The notes below the pieces were generated by a model, which saw only the letters and a list, made by a program, of their open reading frames with translations, did no database searches and had not been told where the DNA came from. A stretch of 53,255 nucleotides of DNA from Clostridia bacterium. Its GTDB lineage: Bacteria > Bacillota > Clostridia > Oscillospirales > CAG-272. The DNA is taken from positions 1 through 53,255 of the forward strand of contig JAGANX010000042.1 in assembly GCA_017623975.1 (NCBI GenBank). The letters are read 5' to 3'. Made by a program: the position numbers and the translations under genes. How positions within the stretch are numbered: position 1 is the first letter of the stretch; every line of letters begins with the position of its first letter. Shown here piece after piece: positions 22,832-31,242 of this stretch.

Positions 22832-24136
22832 TTATAGAATTTTGTCGTGGTTCTTTTCTCTGTCGTGGTGCTTGATACGGTGGCTCCTTTGACCCTCGGG
22901 GTCGATTTCACCTGCTTTTTGCAAGGAGATTTTTGTAAGGAAAGGACCGACAAGCTCGTAAATGAGAACTGAGAATAAGGTAATATTTGCAACCAAATGA
23001 CCGATTTCACCGCCAAATTCCTCTGCCTTCATTGCCATACCGAGGGCAACGCCAGCCTGTGGGAACAAGGTAATGCCAAGGAATTTTTTTACATTTGGCT
23101 CTGCCTTTGATATATCTGCTGAAAACCTTGCGCCAAAGTATTTGCCAAGGCAACGGAAAACGATGTAAGCAAAGCCGATTAAGAGAATAATACCGTCTGC
23201 AAAAACTGACAGCTCAAGCTCTGCACCGCTTAAAACGAAGAACAAAATGAATATTGGTCCTGTCCAACGGTCAAGACGGTCCATAAGCTCCGCAGAGAAG
23301 TCACAAATGTTGCAGAAGATTGTGCCAAGCATCATACAGGAAAGAAGGGGAGAGAATGTAACGTGCAAATCACCAATGTGGAAGCTGAGCTTTGAAATTG
23401 CAACTGTTAAGAATACGAAAGCAACGGAAATTGAAAGTCGCTTTGAACGGGAGTGGAAAAACCTTTCAATAAATGTAAATACAAAGCCCATAAGCGCGCC
23501 AAGTAAAATTGAAAGGATAACCTCCAAAAGCGGAGATACGATTATAGAAAGGAAGTCAGGCTTGCCTGAGTGAATTGCGCCTGCAATACCGAAGGAGATT
23601 GAGAAAAGCACAAGACCAACAGCATCGTCAAGAGCTACAACAGGGAGAAGGGTGCTTGTAACAGGACCCTTTGCCTTGTACTGCTTAACAACCATAAGGG
23701 TTGCGGCAGGGGCGGTAGCTGATGCAACGGCACCAAGGATAATAGCAGCCTCAATTGGGAATTTATCAGGAATAATAAAGTGTAGGGTAATAAGCGCCGC
23801 ATCAACCACAAGGGTGGTAAATACCGCTTGGAAAATACCTATTATTGTTGCCTTTTTACCGATTTGTTTGAGTTCACTCATACGAAACTCGTTACCGATT
23901 GAAAAGGCGATGAAGCCAAGAGCAACGTCAGAAATGATAGAGAACTTTTCTGATGAGATGTCAAGGGCGGTAAAGCCAAGACCCTGCACGCCGAATGCTC
24001 CTAAGCAGAAGGGACCGACCAAAATACCCGCTACCAAATATGCGGTAACGGCAGGAAGCTTCACAAGCTTTGCCAAACGGGAGAGCAAAAGACCTGAGAA
24101 CAATGCAATTGATAAACAGAATAAAATCTTTTCCAT
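22832..24136 (-). CDS. cation:proton antiporter, CPA2 family
   Basis: A 434-residue membrane transporter with about twelve hydrophobic segments. The N-terminal PAVTAYLVAGILVGP, the first-repeat GFIAFSIGNEF and ALDDAVGLVLF (paired Asp of the ion site) place it in the KefB/GerN-like CPA2 group of Na+ or K+/H+ antiporters. There is no TrkA-N domain; the C-terminus is a short charged tail rich in His, Arg and Lys (HRIKHHDREK) that may sense pH or bind a partner. Monocistronic, with a promoter at 24176-24204 overlapped by a GACAAA dyad. Ion selectivity cannot be told from sequence. Confidence 0.9.
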   Translation of the reverse strand: MEKILFCLSIALFSGLLLSRLAKLVKLPAVTAYLVAGILVGPFCLGAFGVQGLGFTALDISSEKFSIISDVALGFIAFSIGNEFRMSELKQIGKKATIIGIFQAVFTTLVVDAALITLHFIIPDKFPIEAAIILGAVASATAPAATLMVVKQYKAKGPVTSTLLPVVALDDAVGLVLFSISFGIAGAIHSGKPDFLSIIVSPLLEVILSILLGALMGFVFTFIERFFHSRSKRLSISVAFVFLTVAISKLSFHIGDLHVTFSPLLSCMMLGTIFCNICDFSAELMDRLDRWTGPIFILFFVLSGAELELSVFADGIILLIGFAYIVFRCLGKYFGARFSADISKAEPNVKKFLGITLFPQAGVALGMAMKAEEFGGEIGHLVANITLFSVLIYELVGPFLTKISLQKAGEIDPEGQRSHRIKHHDREKNHDKIL

Positions 24137-24175
24137 AAAAATGCCTTCTTTATTTTATTTTTCAAAACTTCATCT

Positions 24176-24204
24176 ATTGTAATACTATCGACAAAATTTG
24201 TCAA
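24176..24204 (-). promoter_or_regulatory. antiporter promoter with overlapping dyad
   Basis: Minus-strand TTGACA (24199-24204), 17 bp, TACAAT (24176-24181). The dyad GACAAA-A-TTTGTC (24190-24202) covers part of the -35 box, a good position for a repressor. Confidence 0.75.
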
Positions 24205-24247
24205 GAGAAAAATGAAAAATGCTGTAAGAAAAAGAGAGTATTTTATA

Positions 24248-24282
24248 AATCCCCCCAAAAGTGTTCGGCTTTTGGGGGGATT
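24248..24282 (-). terminator. intrinsic terminator after malic enzyme
   Basis: A perfect 14-bp stem with a six-pair C/G run (24248-24261 with 24269-24282) and a 7-nt loop; AT-rich on the downstream side. It separates the malic enzyme gene from the antiporter gene. Confidence 0.82.
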
Positions 24283-24295
24283 ATAATTTTATCTC

Positions 24296-25468
24296 TTATA
24301 TTCTGTTTACCTTTGTTTTCTTTGCCGCATCAATAACCGCTTGTGCAACTACGCTTGCAACACGCTTGTCAAGTGCGTTTGGAATAATGTTTTCTTCGTT
24401 CAATTCCTCGTCGCTGATAAGTGAAGCCAAGGCATAAGAGGTCGCCACCTTCATCTCCTCGTTTATACAGGTAGCGCGGCAATCAAGGGCGCCCCTGAAA
24501 ATACCCGGGAAGGCAAGCACATTATTAATTTGGTTGGGAAAGTCGCTTCTGCCCGTGCCAACAACCCTTGCCCCCGCTTCCTTTGCCAAATCAGGCATAA
24601 TTTCAGGTGTCGGGTTTGCCATTGGGAAAACTATTGGGTCATTTGCCATTGATTTTATCATATCTTTTGTAACGATATTAGGCGCGCTAACACCGATAAA
24701 CACATCAGCACCGTTAATAGCGGTGGCTAAATCACCACGGAGCTTTTCACGGTTTGTCACCTCAGCGATTTCTTTGTGGGCTGAATTTAAGCCCTCATCC
24801 CCTTCGCAAATAATGCCGAAGCGGTCAACCATTGTTAAATTTTTAACGCCCATATTCAAAAGATGCTTGCCGATTGCAATTCCTGCTGAGCCTGCACCGT
24901 TTATAACAACCTTGACTTTGTCAATATCCTTTTTTACAACCTTTAAAGCGTTTAAAAGTGCAGCAGCAACCACGATTGCCGTACCGTGCTGGTCATCGTG
25001 GAAAACGGGAATATCGCACACGTCCTTCAACCTTTTTTCAATTTCAAAGCAACGGGGGGCGGAAATATCCTCCAAATTTATACCGCCAAAGGAGCCTGAA
25101 ATAAGCTCAATCGTGCGTACGATTTCGTCAACATCCTTAGACCTTATGCAAATAGGGAAGGCATCTACATCGGCAAATTCCTTAAAAAGAGCACACTTGC
25201 CCTCCATAACAGGCATACCTGCTTCCGGTCCTATATCACCTAAGCCAAGCACGGCAGTACCGTCAGTTATTACCGCAACTAAATTTGAACGCCTTGTAAG
25301 CTCATAGGACTTGCTTATATCCTTGTTAATTTCAAGACAAGGCTCAGCAACACCGGGGGTATATGCTAAGGAAAGGTCCTGTCTTGTTTCGATTTTAGCG
25401 CGGGAAATAACCTCTATTTTTCCACGCCACTCATAGTGCTTTTTTAATGATTCTTGTCTTATATCCAT
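24296..25468 (-). CDS. NAD(P)-dependent malic enzyme
   Basis: A 390-residue short-form malic enzyme: oxidative decarboxylation of malate to pyruvate. Motifs: AYTPGVAEPC, ITDGTAVLGLGDIGPEAGMPVMEGK, the divalent-metal cluster FGGINLEDISAPRCFEIE, HDDQHGTA, Rossmann GAGSAGIAI, SAPNIV and MANPTPEI. Length and motifs match the bacterial MaeA/MaeB single-domain group without the phosphotransacetylase-like tail. Its ATG overlaps the fumC stop by one base (TAATG), so the two are translationally coupled. NAD versus NADP cannot be decided. Confidence 0.95.
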   Translation of the reverse strand: MDIRQESLKKHYEWRGKIEVISRAKIETRQDLSLAYTPGVAEPCLEINKDISKSYELTRRSNLVAVITDGTAVLGLGDIGPEAGMPVMEGKCALFKEFADVDAFPICIRSKDVDEIVRTIELISGSFGGINLEDISAPRCFEIEKRLKDVCDIPVFHDDQHGTAIVVAAALLNALKVVKKDIDKVKVVINGAGSAGIAIGKHLLNMGVKNLTMVDRFGIICEGDEGLNSAHKEIAEVTNREKLRGDLATAINGADVFIGVSAPNIVTKDMIKSMANDPIVFPMANPTPEIMPDLAKEAGARVVGTGRSDFPNQINNVLAFPGIFRGALDCRATCINEEMKVATSYALASLISDEELNEENIIPNALDKRVASVVAQAVIDAAKKTKVNRI

Positions 25469-26838
25469 TATATCATTTCCTCCGGTTTAAAATATTTATC
25501 AAATTCATCCTCTGTCAAGTAGCCAAGGGACAAGCATGCCTCTTTTAGCGAAACGTTATTTTCGTGGGCTAAATGTACAACCCTTGCGGCGTTTTCGTAT
25601 CCGATATAAGGGTTTAGTGCAGTTGCAAGCATTAAGGAGTTGTGTAAATTTGCGTGCATTTTTTCACGCTTTGCTTTTATACCTACAACGCAGTTCTTTG
25701 TAAATGAAGCACAAGCATCGGACAAAAGGCGCACAGATTGTAAAAGTGCGTGTATGCATACGGGCATATATACGTTAAGCTGGAAATTACCTTGGGATGC
25801 ACACATGCCTATCGCTTGGTCGTTTGCCATAACCTGCACGCAAACCATTGTAAGTGCCTCGCACTGGGTTGGGTTCACCTTACCGGGCATAATAGATGAG
25901 CCGGGCTCGTTTTCCGGTATTGTAATCTCACCAAGACCGCAGCGAGGACCGCTGGATAGCCACCTGATATCGTTGGCAATTTTCATTAAGTCAGAGGCTA
26001 ATGATTTTAGAGCACCGTGTAAAAACACAAGCTCACTCTTTGAGGAAAGACCGTGGAATTTATTTTCCATAGGTGAAAACTCTATTCCTGTTATACTTGA
26101 AATTTTGTCACATACCAGCTTATCAAAGCCCTTTGGCGCATTCAAGCCCGTTCCAACGGCGGTAGCACCGATTGTTAAGGCTTTTACGGGGGAGAGGGCT
26201 TTTCCTATCATAGATAAATCAATTTCAAGGGAGCTTCTCCAACCGCTTATCTCCTGGGAAAAGGAAATTGGCGTTGCATCCTGCAAATGTGTGCGCCCGC
26301 TTTTTACAATTCCTTCATTTTCTTTTTCCAGCTTTTTAAATGCATTAATTAAATTTTTCACAGCGGGGAAAAGGTTCTTCGTAATTGACAAAGCTGCGGA
26401 AATGTGCATAGCAGTTGGGAAGGTGTCGTTTGAGGACTGGGACATATTTACATCGTCATTTGGGTGCAAAAGCTTCTTTTTTGCTATTTCGTTACCCCTG
26501 CCTGAAATAACCTCGTTAGCGTTCATATTAGATTGTGTACCGCTTCCCGTTTGCCACACCGCCAAAGGAAAATGGTTGTTTAATTTACCGTTTATAATTT
26601 CTTGGCAAACCGTTTCAATGGCGCACAGCTTTTCAAAGGTCATTTTTTCGGGCTTTATTTGGTGGTTTGCCTTGGCACAGGCAAGCTTTAAAATGCCAAA
26701 AGCGTGGATAATTTCCCGGGGCATTTTTTCAGTACCGATTTGAAAATTTTCAAGGCTGCGTTGTGTTTGCGCACCCCAATATTTATTGGCAGGAACCTTA
26801 ATTTCTCCCATAGAGTCATGCTCAATACGGTAGTCCAT
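25468..26838 (-). CDS. fumC: class II fumarate hydratase
   Basis: A 456-residue fumarase C interconverting fumarate and malate, oxygen-stable and without an Fe-S cluster. Motifs: GSGTQSNMNANEVI, SQSSNDTFPTA, GRTHLQDATPISFSQE, and the superfamily signature GSSIMPGKVNPTQ. Full length. GAGG lies seven bases before the ATG at 26838, and a promoter (26868-26896) is back to back with that of the alcohol dehydrogenase gene. Paired with malic enzyme, it links fumarate to pyruvate through malate. Confidence 0.96.
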   Translation of the reverse strand: MDYRIEHDSMGEIKVPANKYWGAQTQRSLENFQIGTEKMPREIIHAFGILKLACAKANHQIKPEKMTFEKLCAIETVCQEIINGKLNNHFPLAVWQTGSGTQSNMNANEVISGRGNEIAKKKLLHPNDDVNMSQSSNDTFPTAMHISAALSITKNLFPAVKNLINAFKKLEKENEGIVKSGRTHLQDATPISFSQEISGWRSSLEIDLSMIGKALSPVKALTIGATAVGTGLNAPKGFDKLVCDKISSITGIEFSPMENKFHGLSSKSELVFLHGALKSLASDLMKIANDIRWLSSGPRCGLGEITIPENEPGSSIMPGKVNPTQCEALTMVCVQVMANDQAIGMCASQGNFQLNVYMPVCIHALLQSVRLLSDACASFTKNCVVGIKAKREKMHANLHNSLMLATALNPYIGYENAARVVHLAHENNVSLKEACLSLGYLTEDEFDKYFKPEEMI

Positions 26839-26867
26839 AACAACACCTCACAAAAACAATATGATAT

Positions 26868-26933
26868 ATTTTAGCACAATAAATATACATTTTCAAGTTT
26901 ATATTTGACAATGTAAGAAATTTGTAGTAAAAT
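26868..26933. promoter_or_regulatory. divergent promoters of fumC and alcohol dehydrogenase
   Basis: Minus strand: TTGAAA (26891-26896), 17 bp, TAAAAT (26868-26873) for fumC. Plus strand: TTGACA (26905-26910), 17 bp, TAAAAT (26928-26933) for the dehydrogenase. The -35 boxes are only 8 bp apart. Confidence 0.8.
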
Positions 26934-26950
26934 TTAATTGAGGTGATATT

Positions 26951-28054
26951 ATGTTTAAATTCCATATGCCCACAAAAGTATTGGTGGGAGAAAGCTGCGT
27001 TTTGGAAAACCCACAGGAATTGATAATAGGCAAGCACGCTTTGATTGTTACAGGCAAGTCCTCGGGTAAAAAATCGGGAGCACTTGATGATGTAATAAAA
27101 GTGCTTGAAAACAATAAAATACCCTACCACGTGTACGACAAAATAGAAAATAACCCTGAAATTAACGATATGGCAAGGGGCGGAAGCTTCGCCCGCACAA
27201 GTGGGTGCGACTTTATAATTGCAATTGGGGGCGGCTCACCCCTTGATGCAGCAAAGGCAATAGGCGTTTATGCCACAAATGAGCCGAAGGAAAATAGCGA
27301 TTTTGAGCTTTATGATATTTTTAGCGGAACTTATAAAAACAAGCCTTTGCCAATGGTGGCTATCCCCACAACCGCAGGCACAGGCTCGGAGGTTACTCCT
27401 TATTCTATATTAACCTTACACAAGGAAAAAACTAAAAAAAGCTTTACCTGTGTCCATAGTTTTTTCAAAACTGCGTTTTTGGACGGTAGATATACTATTA
27501 ATTTGCCTGTGCTCGTTGCAAGAAATACAGCGGTTGATGCTATGTGCCATCTAATAGAAGGCTATACGAATAAAAAAGCATCTCCTTCAAGCGATTATAT
27601 GGCGATAGAGGGACTTAGAATTATCGGTAAGCATCTTGACAAGCTGCAAAGCGGTGACTTTGATGTTGAAAGTTGCACACAGCTTTTGTGGGCGTCCACA
27701 CTTGGCGGAATAGTTATTTCACAAACCGGCACGACTATTGTACACTCAATGGGATATGAGCTAACATATTTTAGGGATATACCCCACGGTCAAGCAAACG
27801 GTTATTTGCTATGCGAATACTTAAAAGGAGTGGATAAGGCAAGGGTGCAAAATTGCCTTGATGCGCTAAACCTGAAAAGCCTTGAAGAATTAAAGGAATA
27901 TCTTGGAAAAATCCTACCCCGTGTAGATAATATTACAGAAAATGATATTTTAGAGTGGTCAAGCATTTCAATAAAAGCGAAAAATGTTGCATCCTGTCCA
28001 TACCCTGTTACGCAGGAAATGGAAATTGAAATGTACAAAAACAGCCTTATGTAA
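26951..28054 (+). CDS. iron-containing alcohol dehydrogenase
   Basis: A 367-residue group III metal-dependent dehydrogenase. NAD-binding IAIGGGSPLDAAKAIG, PTTAGTGSEVTPYSI, and the metal ligands in AVDAMCHLIEGY, TTIVHSMGY and IPHGQANGYL. This family oxidises or reduces short alcohols and aldehydes such as butanol, 1,3-propanediol or lactaldehyde; the substrate cannot be set from sequence. ATG has GAGGTG six bases upstream. Monocistronic, divergent from fumC, ending at a bidirectional terminator shared with the AraC gene. Confidence 0.93.
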   Translation: MFKFHMPTKVLVGESCVLENPQELIIGKHALIVTGKSSGKKSGALDDVIKVLENNKIPYHVYDKIENNPEINDMARGGSFARTSGCDFIIAIGGGSPLDAAKAIGVYATNEPKENSDFELYDIFSGTYKNKPLPMVAIPTTAGTGSEVTPYSILTLHKEKTKKSFTCVHSFFKTAFLDGRYTINLPVLVARNTAVDAMCHLIEGYTNKKASPSSDYMAIEGLRIIGKHLDKLQSGDFDVESCTQLLWASTLGGIVISQTGTTIVHSMGYELTYFRDIPHGQANGYLLCEYLKGVDKARVQNCLDALNLKSLEELKEYLGKILPRVDNITENDILEWSSISIKAKNVASCPYPVTQEMEIEMYKNSLM

Positions 28055-28057
28055 AAG

Positions 28058-28091
28058 AAAAGCACCTCTTTCGAGTGAAGGGGTGCTTTTT
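28058..28091. terminator. bidirectional intrinsic terminator
   Basis: AAAAGCACC...GGTGCTTTT stem between the convergent alcohol dehydrogenase and AraC genes, with T-runs on both strands. Confidence 0.85.
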
Positions 28092-28092
28092 G

Positions 28093-28947
28093 TCATTTTG
28101 TTTCGGCTTTGAATTTTTTTGGCGAAACACCTGTTACCTGCTTAAAGACCTTGGCGAAAAAATTATAGTCGTCGTATCCGCACATTTCTCCTATTCTTGA
28201 AAGGGAAAAGCTACTTGCTTCAATAAGCTCCTTTGCCGTACTAATTCTTTTCATTATTATGTATTTTGTTGGTGGCATACCCATTTGCTTCTTGAAATGC
28301 AAATTATACTGTGTCATACTAAGCCCGTCCATTTTTGCAAGGTCGGGGATTTTAATTTGAGTGTTGTAATAATTGTTTATGTAGTTTACTGACTTGGAAA
28401 GACTTACACGATTGGTATCCTTGCTTCGTATAGCGCGGGCAAGCTCGATTAAAAGCTTTTCAAGGGACGCACTTAAATCTCTTTCCATAAAATTATCGTT
28501 TTTTATAAAGCAATCGAAAAGACGCTGAAACCTTGTTTGCAGGTGGTTGCTTCCACTTACCTTATTTACCCTTGGGAAAAGCTCAATGCCGAAGCTGTTT
28601 AGGATTTTCTCTACCGAGCTGCCTGTAAAATGCACCCAAAGATAATTTAAGTCCTTGCTGCTTGTGTGGCAATGGGCGTATGGTGTACTCGGTGGGATAA
28701 CTATGGCATCGCCTTCGTTTATATTCACTGTATGCTCCCCGCTGATAATTGAATAATTGCCTGTGACCATATATAAAAGATAATAGTCCAACCGCCCGTC
28801 CTTATTTATGCTTTTGTGCTTAATGCTTGTGTTTATACTGCCTGCGCAGTTTACTATAAGCTCCCGTGAGGCAGAGGCACGGTTGTCTTTATTTAAATCT
28901 CCGCTTTTTTGTGCGGTTAGGTTAAGATAGTGATATACTTCCTTCAT
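28093..28947 (-). CDS. AraC-family transcriptional regulator
   Basis: A 284-residue regulator: an N-terminal cupin-like ligand domain (INEGDAIVIPPSTPYAHCH) and a C-terminal double helix-turn-helix (KIPDLAKMDGLSMTQYNLHFKKQMGMPPTKYI then RIGEMCGYDDYNFFAKVFKQVTGVSPKKF). This type commonly senses a sugar and activates catabolic genes. It is divergent from the secreted LRR protein gene; two identical GGTTAAATAAT sites between them are probable targets. AAGGGA precedes the ATG at 28947. The GH92-GH36 operon lies 2 kb away and could belong to the same regulon (inference). Confidence 0.92.
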   Translation of the reverse strand: MKEVYHYLNLTAQKSGDLNKDNRASASRELIVNCAGSINTSIKHKSINKDGRLDYYLLYMVTGNYSIISGEHTVNINEGDAIVIPPSTPYAHCHTSSKDLNYLWVHFTGSSVEKILNSFGIELFPRVNKVSGSNHLQTRFQRLFDCFIKNDNFMERDLSASLEKLLIELARAIRSKDTNRVSLSKSVNYINNYYNTQIKIPDLAKMDGLSMTQYNLHFKKQMGMPPTKYIIMKRISTAKELIEASSFSLSRIGEMCGYDDYNFFAKVFKQVTGVSPKKFKAETK

Positions 28948-28962
28948 AACAAATCCCTTTAC

Positions 28963-28994
28963 GGTTAAATAATACTACTTTTTGGTTAAATAAT
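28963..28994. promoter_or_regulatory. probable AraC operator: direct repeat GGTTAAATAAT
   Basis: Perfect 11-bp direct repeats at 28963-28973 and 28984-28994, starts 21 bp apart (two helical turns), the usual geometry for AraC-type half sites, in the divergent region next to the araC-like gene. Confidence 0.75.
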
Positions 28995-29081
28995 CATTTG
29001 TAATTCTCACAAATATATAGTATCATAAAAAGTGTAAAAAGTCAAATAGTACTTAAATTTGCTTTGATAAGGAGAACAATG

Positions 29082-31166
29082 ATGAAAAAATTATTACTCG
29101 TATCGCTTTTAGTGTTGACTATGTGTATTTTCTTTGCTTTTTCCGTCAGCGCACAGGATGTGCCTGTGGTTGGTAATTTAGGCGACCCTTCTTGGTACAC
29201 AGGAAATTACGCGCTTATTACTGACAAAACATCAAAGGTTGTTTTGTCAAACGGTGACGGTACATACACCGCTTACCCTGCATACTATGTGCTAAAATAC
29301 AGCATTACCGTAAAAGACGGTGCTGTAACGGAGGCTTATGTAAACGGCTTTGATTACAGCTTTATAAACGGTGCTCTTGGTACAAATTATAAGGCGGGGG
29401 ATATGTATAAGGTTGAATTGCCCGAAGGACTTACAACTGTAAAAAACGGTTACTTTGGTCATAACCCGAAGGAGCCCAATGTAGTTGAGCTTGTAATGTC
29501 GGACTCAATAACCACCGTGTCAGCCCATGCATTCCGTGAAACCAATAACTTAAAAAAGGTTGTTGTTTCAAAAAATTTAACATCCATTGGTGATTATGCT
29601 TTTTATAAAGCGAAGGGGCTTGAAGAGGTTATATTCAGGGGTGGCTCTGATGCTGTGCTTGATGTTTCCGGTGATAATATTTTCCTTGAATGTACGGCAT
29701 TGAAGGAATTAGACCTTTCAAGCAGGAAAATTATCAGCTTAGGTTCAAGCTTTTTGTCAAAATGCTCAAATCTTGGTAAGGTTACCTTGCCGCAAAGCTT
29801 GGAGAATGTAGGATACTGCTCAATATTTAATAACCCCAAAATGTACCTCGCAAGTGATTTTTTGCCTGAAAACCTAAAAACAGTAGGTCAGCACTTCTTG
29901 TCAGGATGTGTGAATATAAATAAGGTGCTATATTTCCCCGAAGGCTTTGAGGGCTTTACAGCAACCTATAATTTCAGCAGTGACCAAGCTGTCCCTGCGG
30001 ATATAACCTTGGTTTTCCTTGGAAGAATGGAAGGCACAATTAACTTTTTACAGGCATCTGTATCAAACGGTAGAAAGATAACCTTGATTTTTACAAAAAA
30101 CCAATTCTCCGACCTTACAGGAAAATTCGTAACCGCTTGTGATGACGGAACAATTGCATACATTGGAAAAACTGCGCCTGAGGACGATAACAACTATGTT
30201 TCTCAAACAGGAACTCTTGAATTGCTCCTTGGTAACCCAACTGATGCTAACACTAAATATAAGGTTAATGAAAACGGTGATACTCTTTACTATGTTCACA
30301 ACAGAACATACAATGTTTATTTCTGCGGTGGTGACAAGGTTGAGCTTTGCCATAATGTTCGTTCAACAAACGTAGAATCGGGATATAATAACTACATAAC
30401 AACGCCCTTTGCTTTTGATAAAAACGGTCATATCGAGGCAGGAATACACTATGACTTGACAAAAATTTTAAGCGTTGCAAACTGCGGTGTTGACGGTGTT
30501 TGCGAAAAAACCTGCGTTCTTTGTAACCGTGTGGTAGAGGACAGAGTTTTGGCAACGGGAGACCATACCTTATATGAGGTTAGCCCCTGCGCAGACAAAT
30601 GTGAGGTTTGCTTGCAGTATGTACAAAAAGCAATTCAAAGCCACAAAATTTATGAGTATTTCAGCTATGAAGACGGATATATGTGTAAGGGTGCACAGGG
30701 CAGTGCGTGTGAAAATGAGGGTTGCAGCTACTTGACAAAGGAAGAAAAAGAAGCCCTTGTTATTGACTACGGTTATTCTGTACCCGAGGCTGACGGAAAG
30801 ATTGGCATTAACTACGGTTACAGGGTAAGCTCCGCTGTGCTTTCAGAGTTCGAAAGGGTAAACGGCTGTAAGATTGAGCTTGGTATCCTTGTGGCATTGG
30901 GTGATAGCATTAAAAATGACGGTGCTGTTTTTGACCATAAGCTGGTTGAAATCTTAAACTACATTGATGTCGTGGTGAATTTCGGTGACAGAACTGATTT
31001 GAACGATAAGGAAATTGTAATCGCCGCAGTTATCTATAATACAAAAGACGGCGAAACAACAAAGACCTATATCCAAGGAGAAACAGATAAGCAAGCCACA
31101 AGCTACACATCAGAAAAATACGGTACACTCTACGGTATAAGCTTTAACAGCTTAAAGGCAAAATAA
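29082..31166 (+). CDS. secreted leucine-rich-repeat (BspA-type) protein
   Basis: A 694-residue secreted protein. Signal peptide MKKLLLVSLLVLTMC ending SVSAQD, with no lipobox Cys at the cleavage site. From about 115 to 330 come BspA/LRR_5-like units (VELVMSDSITTVSAHAFRETNNLKKVVVS, LTSIGDYAFYKAKGLEEVIFRG). Then a Cys-rich part (CEKTCVLCNRVVEDR, CADKCEVCLQY) echoing the lipoprotein family at 6.4-12.3 kb, and a C-terminal beta-rich domain. AGGAG fits the second of two adjacent ATGs (29082); 29079 is the alternative. Probably a cell-surface adhesin. No anchor motif seen. Ends at an intrinsic terminator. Confidence 0.85.
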   Translation: MKKLLLVSLLVLTMCIFFAFSVSAQDVPVVGNLGDPSWYTGNYALITDKTSKVVLSNGDGTYTAYPAYYVLKYSITVKDGAVTEAYVNGFDYSFINGALGTNYKAGDMYKVELPEGLTTVKNGYFGHNPKEPNVVELVMSDSITTVSAHAFRETNNLKKVVVSKNLTSIGDYAFYKAKGLEEVIFRGGSDAVLDVSGDNIFLECTALKELDLSSRKIISLGSSFLSKCSNLGKVTLPQSLENVGYCSIFNNPKMYLASDFLPENLKTVGQHFLSGCVNINKVLYFPEGFEGFTATYNFSSDQAVPADITLVFLGRMEGTINFLQASVSNGRKITLIFTKNQFSDLTGKFVTACDDGTIAYIGKTAPEDDNNYVSQTGTLELLLGNPTDANTKYKVNENGDTLYYVHNRTYNVYFCGGDKVELCHNVRSTNVESGYNNYITTPFAFDKNGHIEAGIHYDLTKILSVANCGVDGVCEKTCVLCNRVVEDRVLATGDHTLYEVSPCADKCEVCLQYVQKAIQSHKIYEYFSYEDGYMCKGAQGSACENEGCSYLTKEEKEALVIDYGYSVPEADGKIGINYGYRVSSAVLSEFERVNGCKIELGILVALGDSIKNDGAVFDHKLVEILNYIDVVVNFGDRTDLNDKEIVIAAVIYNTKDGETTKTYIQGETDKQATSYTSEKYGTLYGISFNSLKAK

Positions 31167-31170
31167 AAAT

Positions 31171-31205
31171 AAAAGTCGAGCTTTTAAAAAGGGCTCGACT
31201 TTTTC
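31171..31205 (+). terminator. intrinsic terminator after LRR protein gene
   Basis: AAAAGTCGAGC pairs with GCTCGACTTTT and TTCTT follows. Confidence 0.87.
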
Positions 31206-31214
31206 TTAGGTATC

Positions 31215-31240
31215 GGTTCGATTAGGGTTGACAGCGGCTA
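31215..31240 (-). repeat. degenerate copy of dispersed GGGTTGGCAGTGG repeat
   Basis: GGTTCGATTAGGGTTGACAG resembles the core of the repeats at 1991-2034 and 52942-52970. It sits 3 bp past the stop codon of the GH36 gene. Confidence 0.5.
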
Positions 31241-31242
31241 CG

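Noticed and set aside
24534..26743. Long plus-strand frames opposite malic enzyme and fumC
   Set aside because: Antisense to two clearly recognised enzymes; no promoter or ribosome-binding site.
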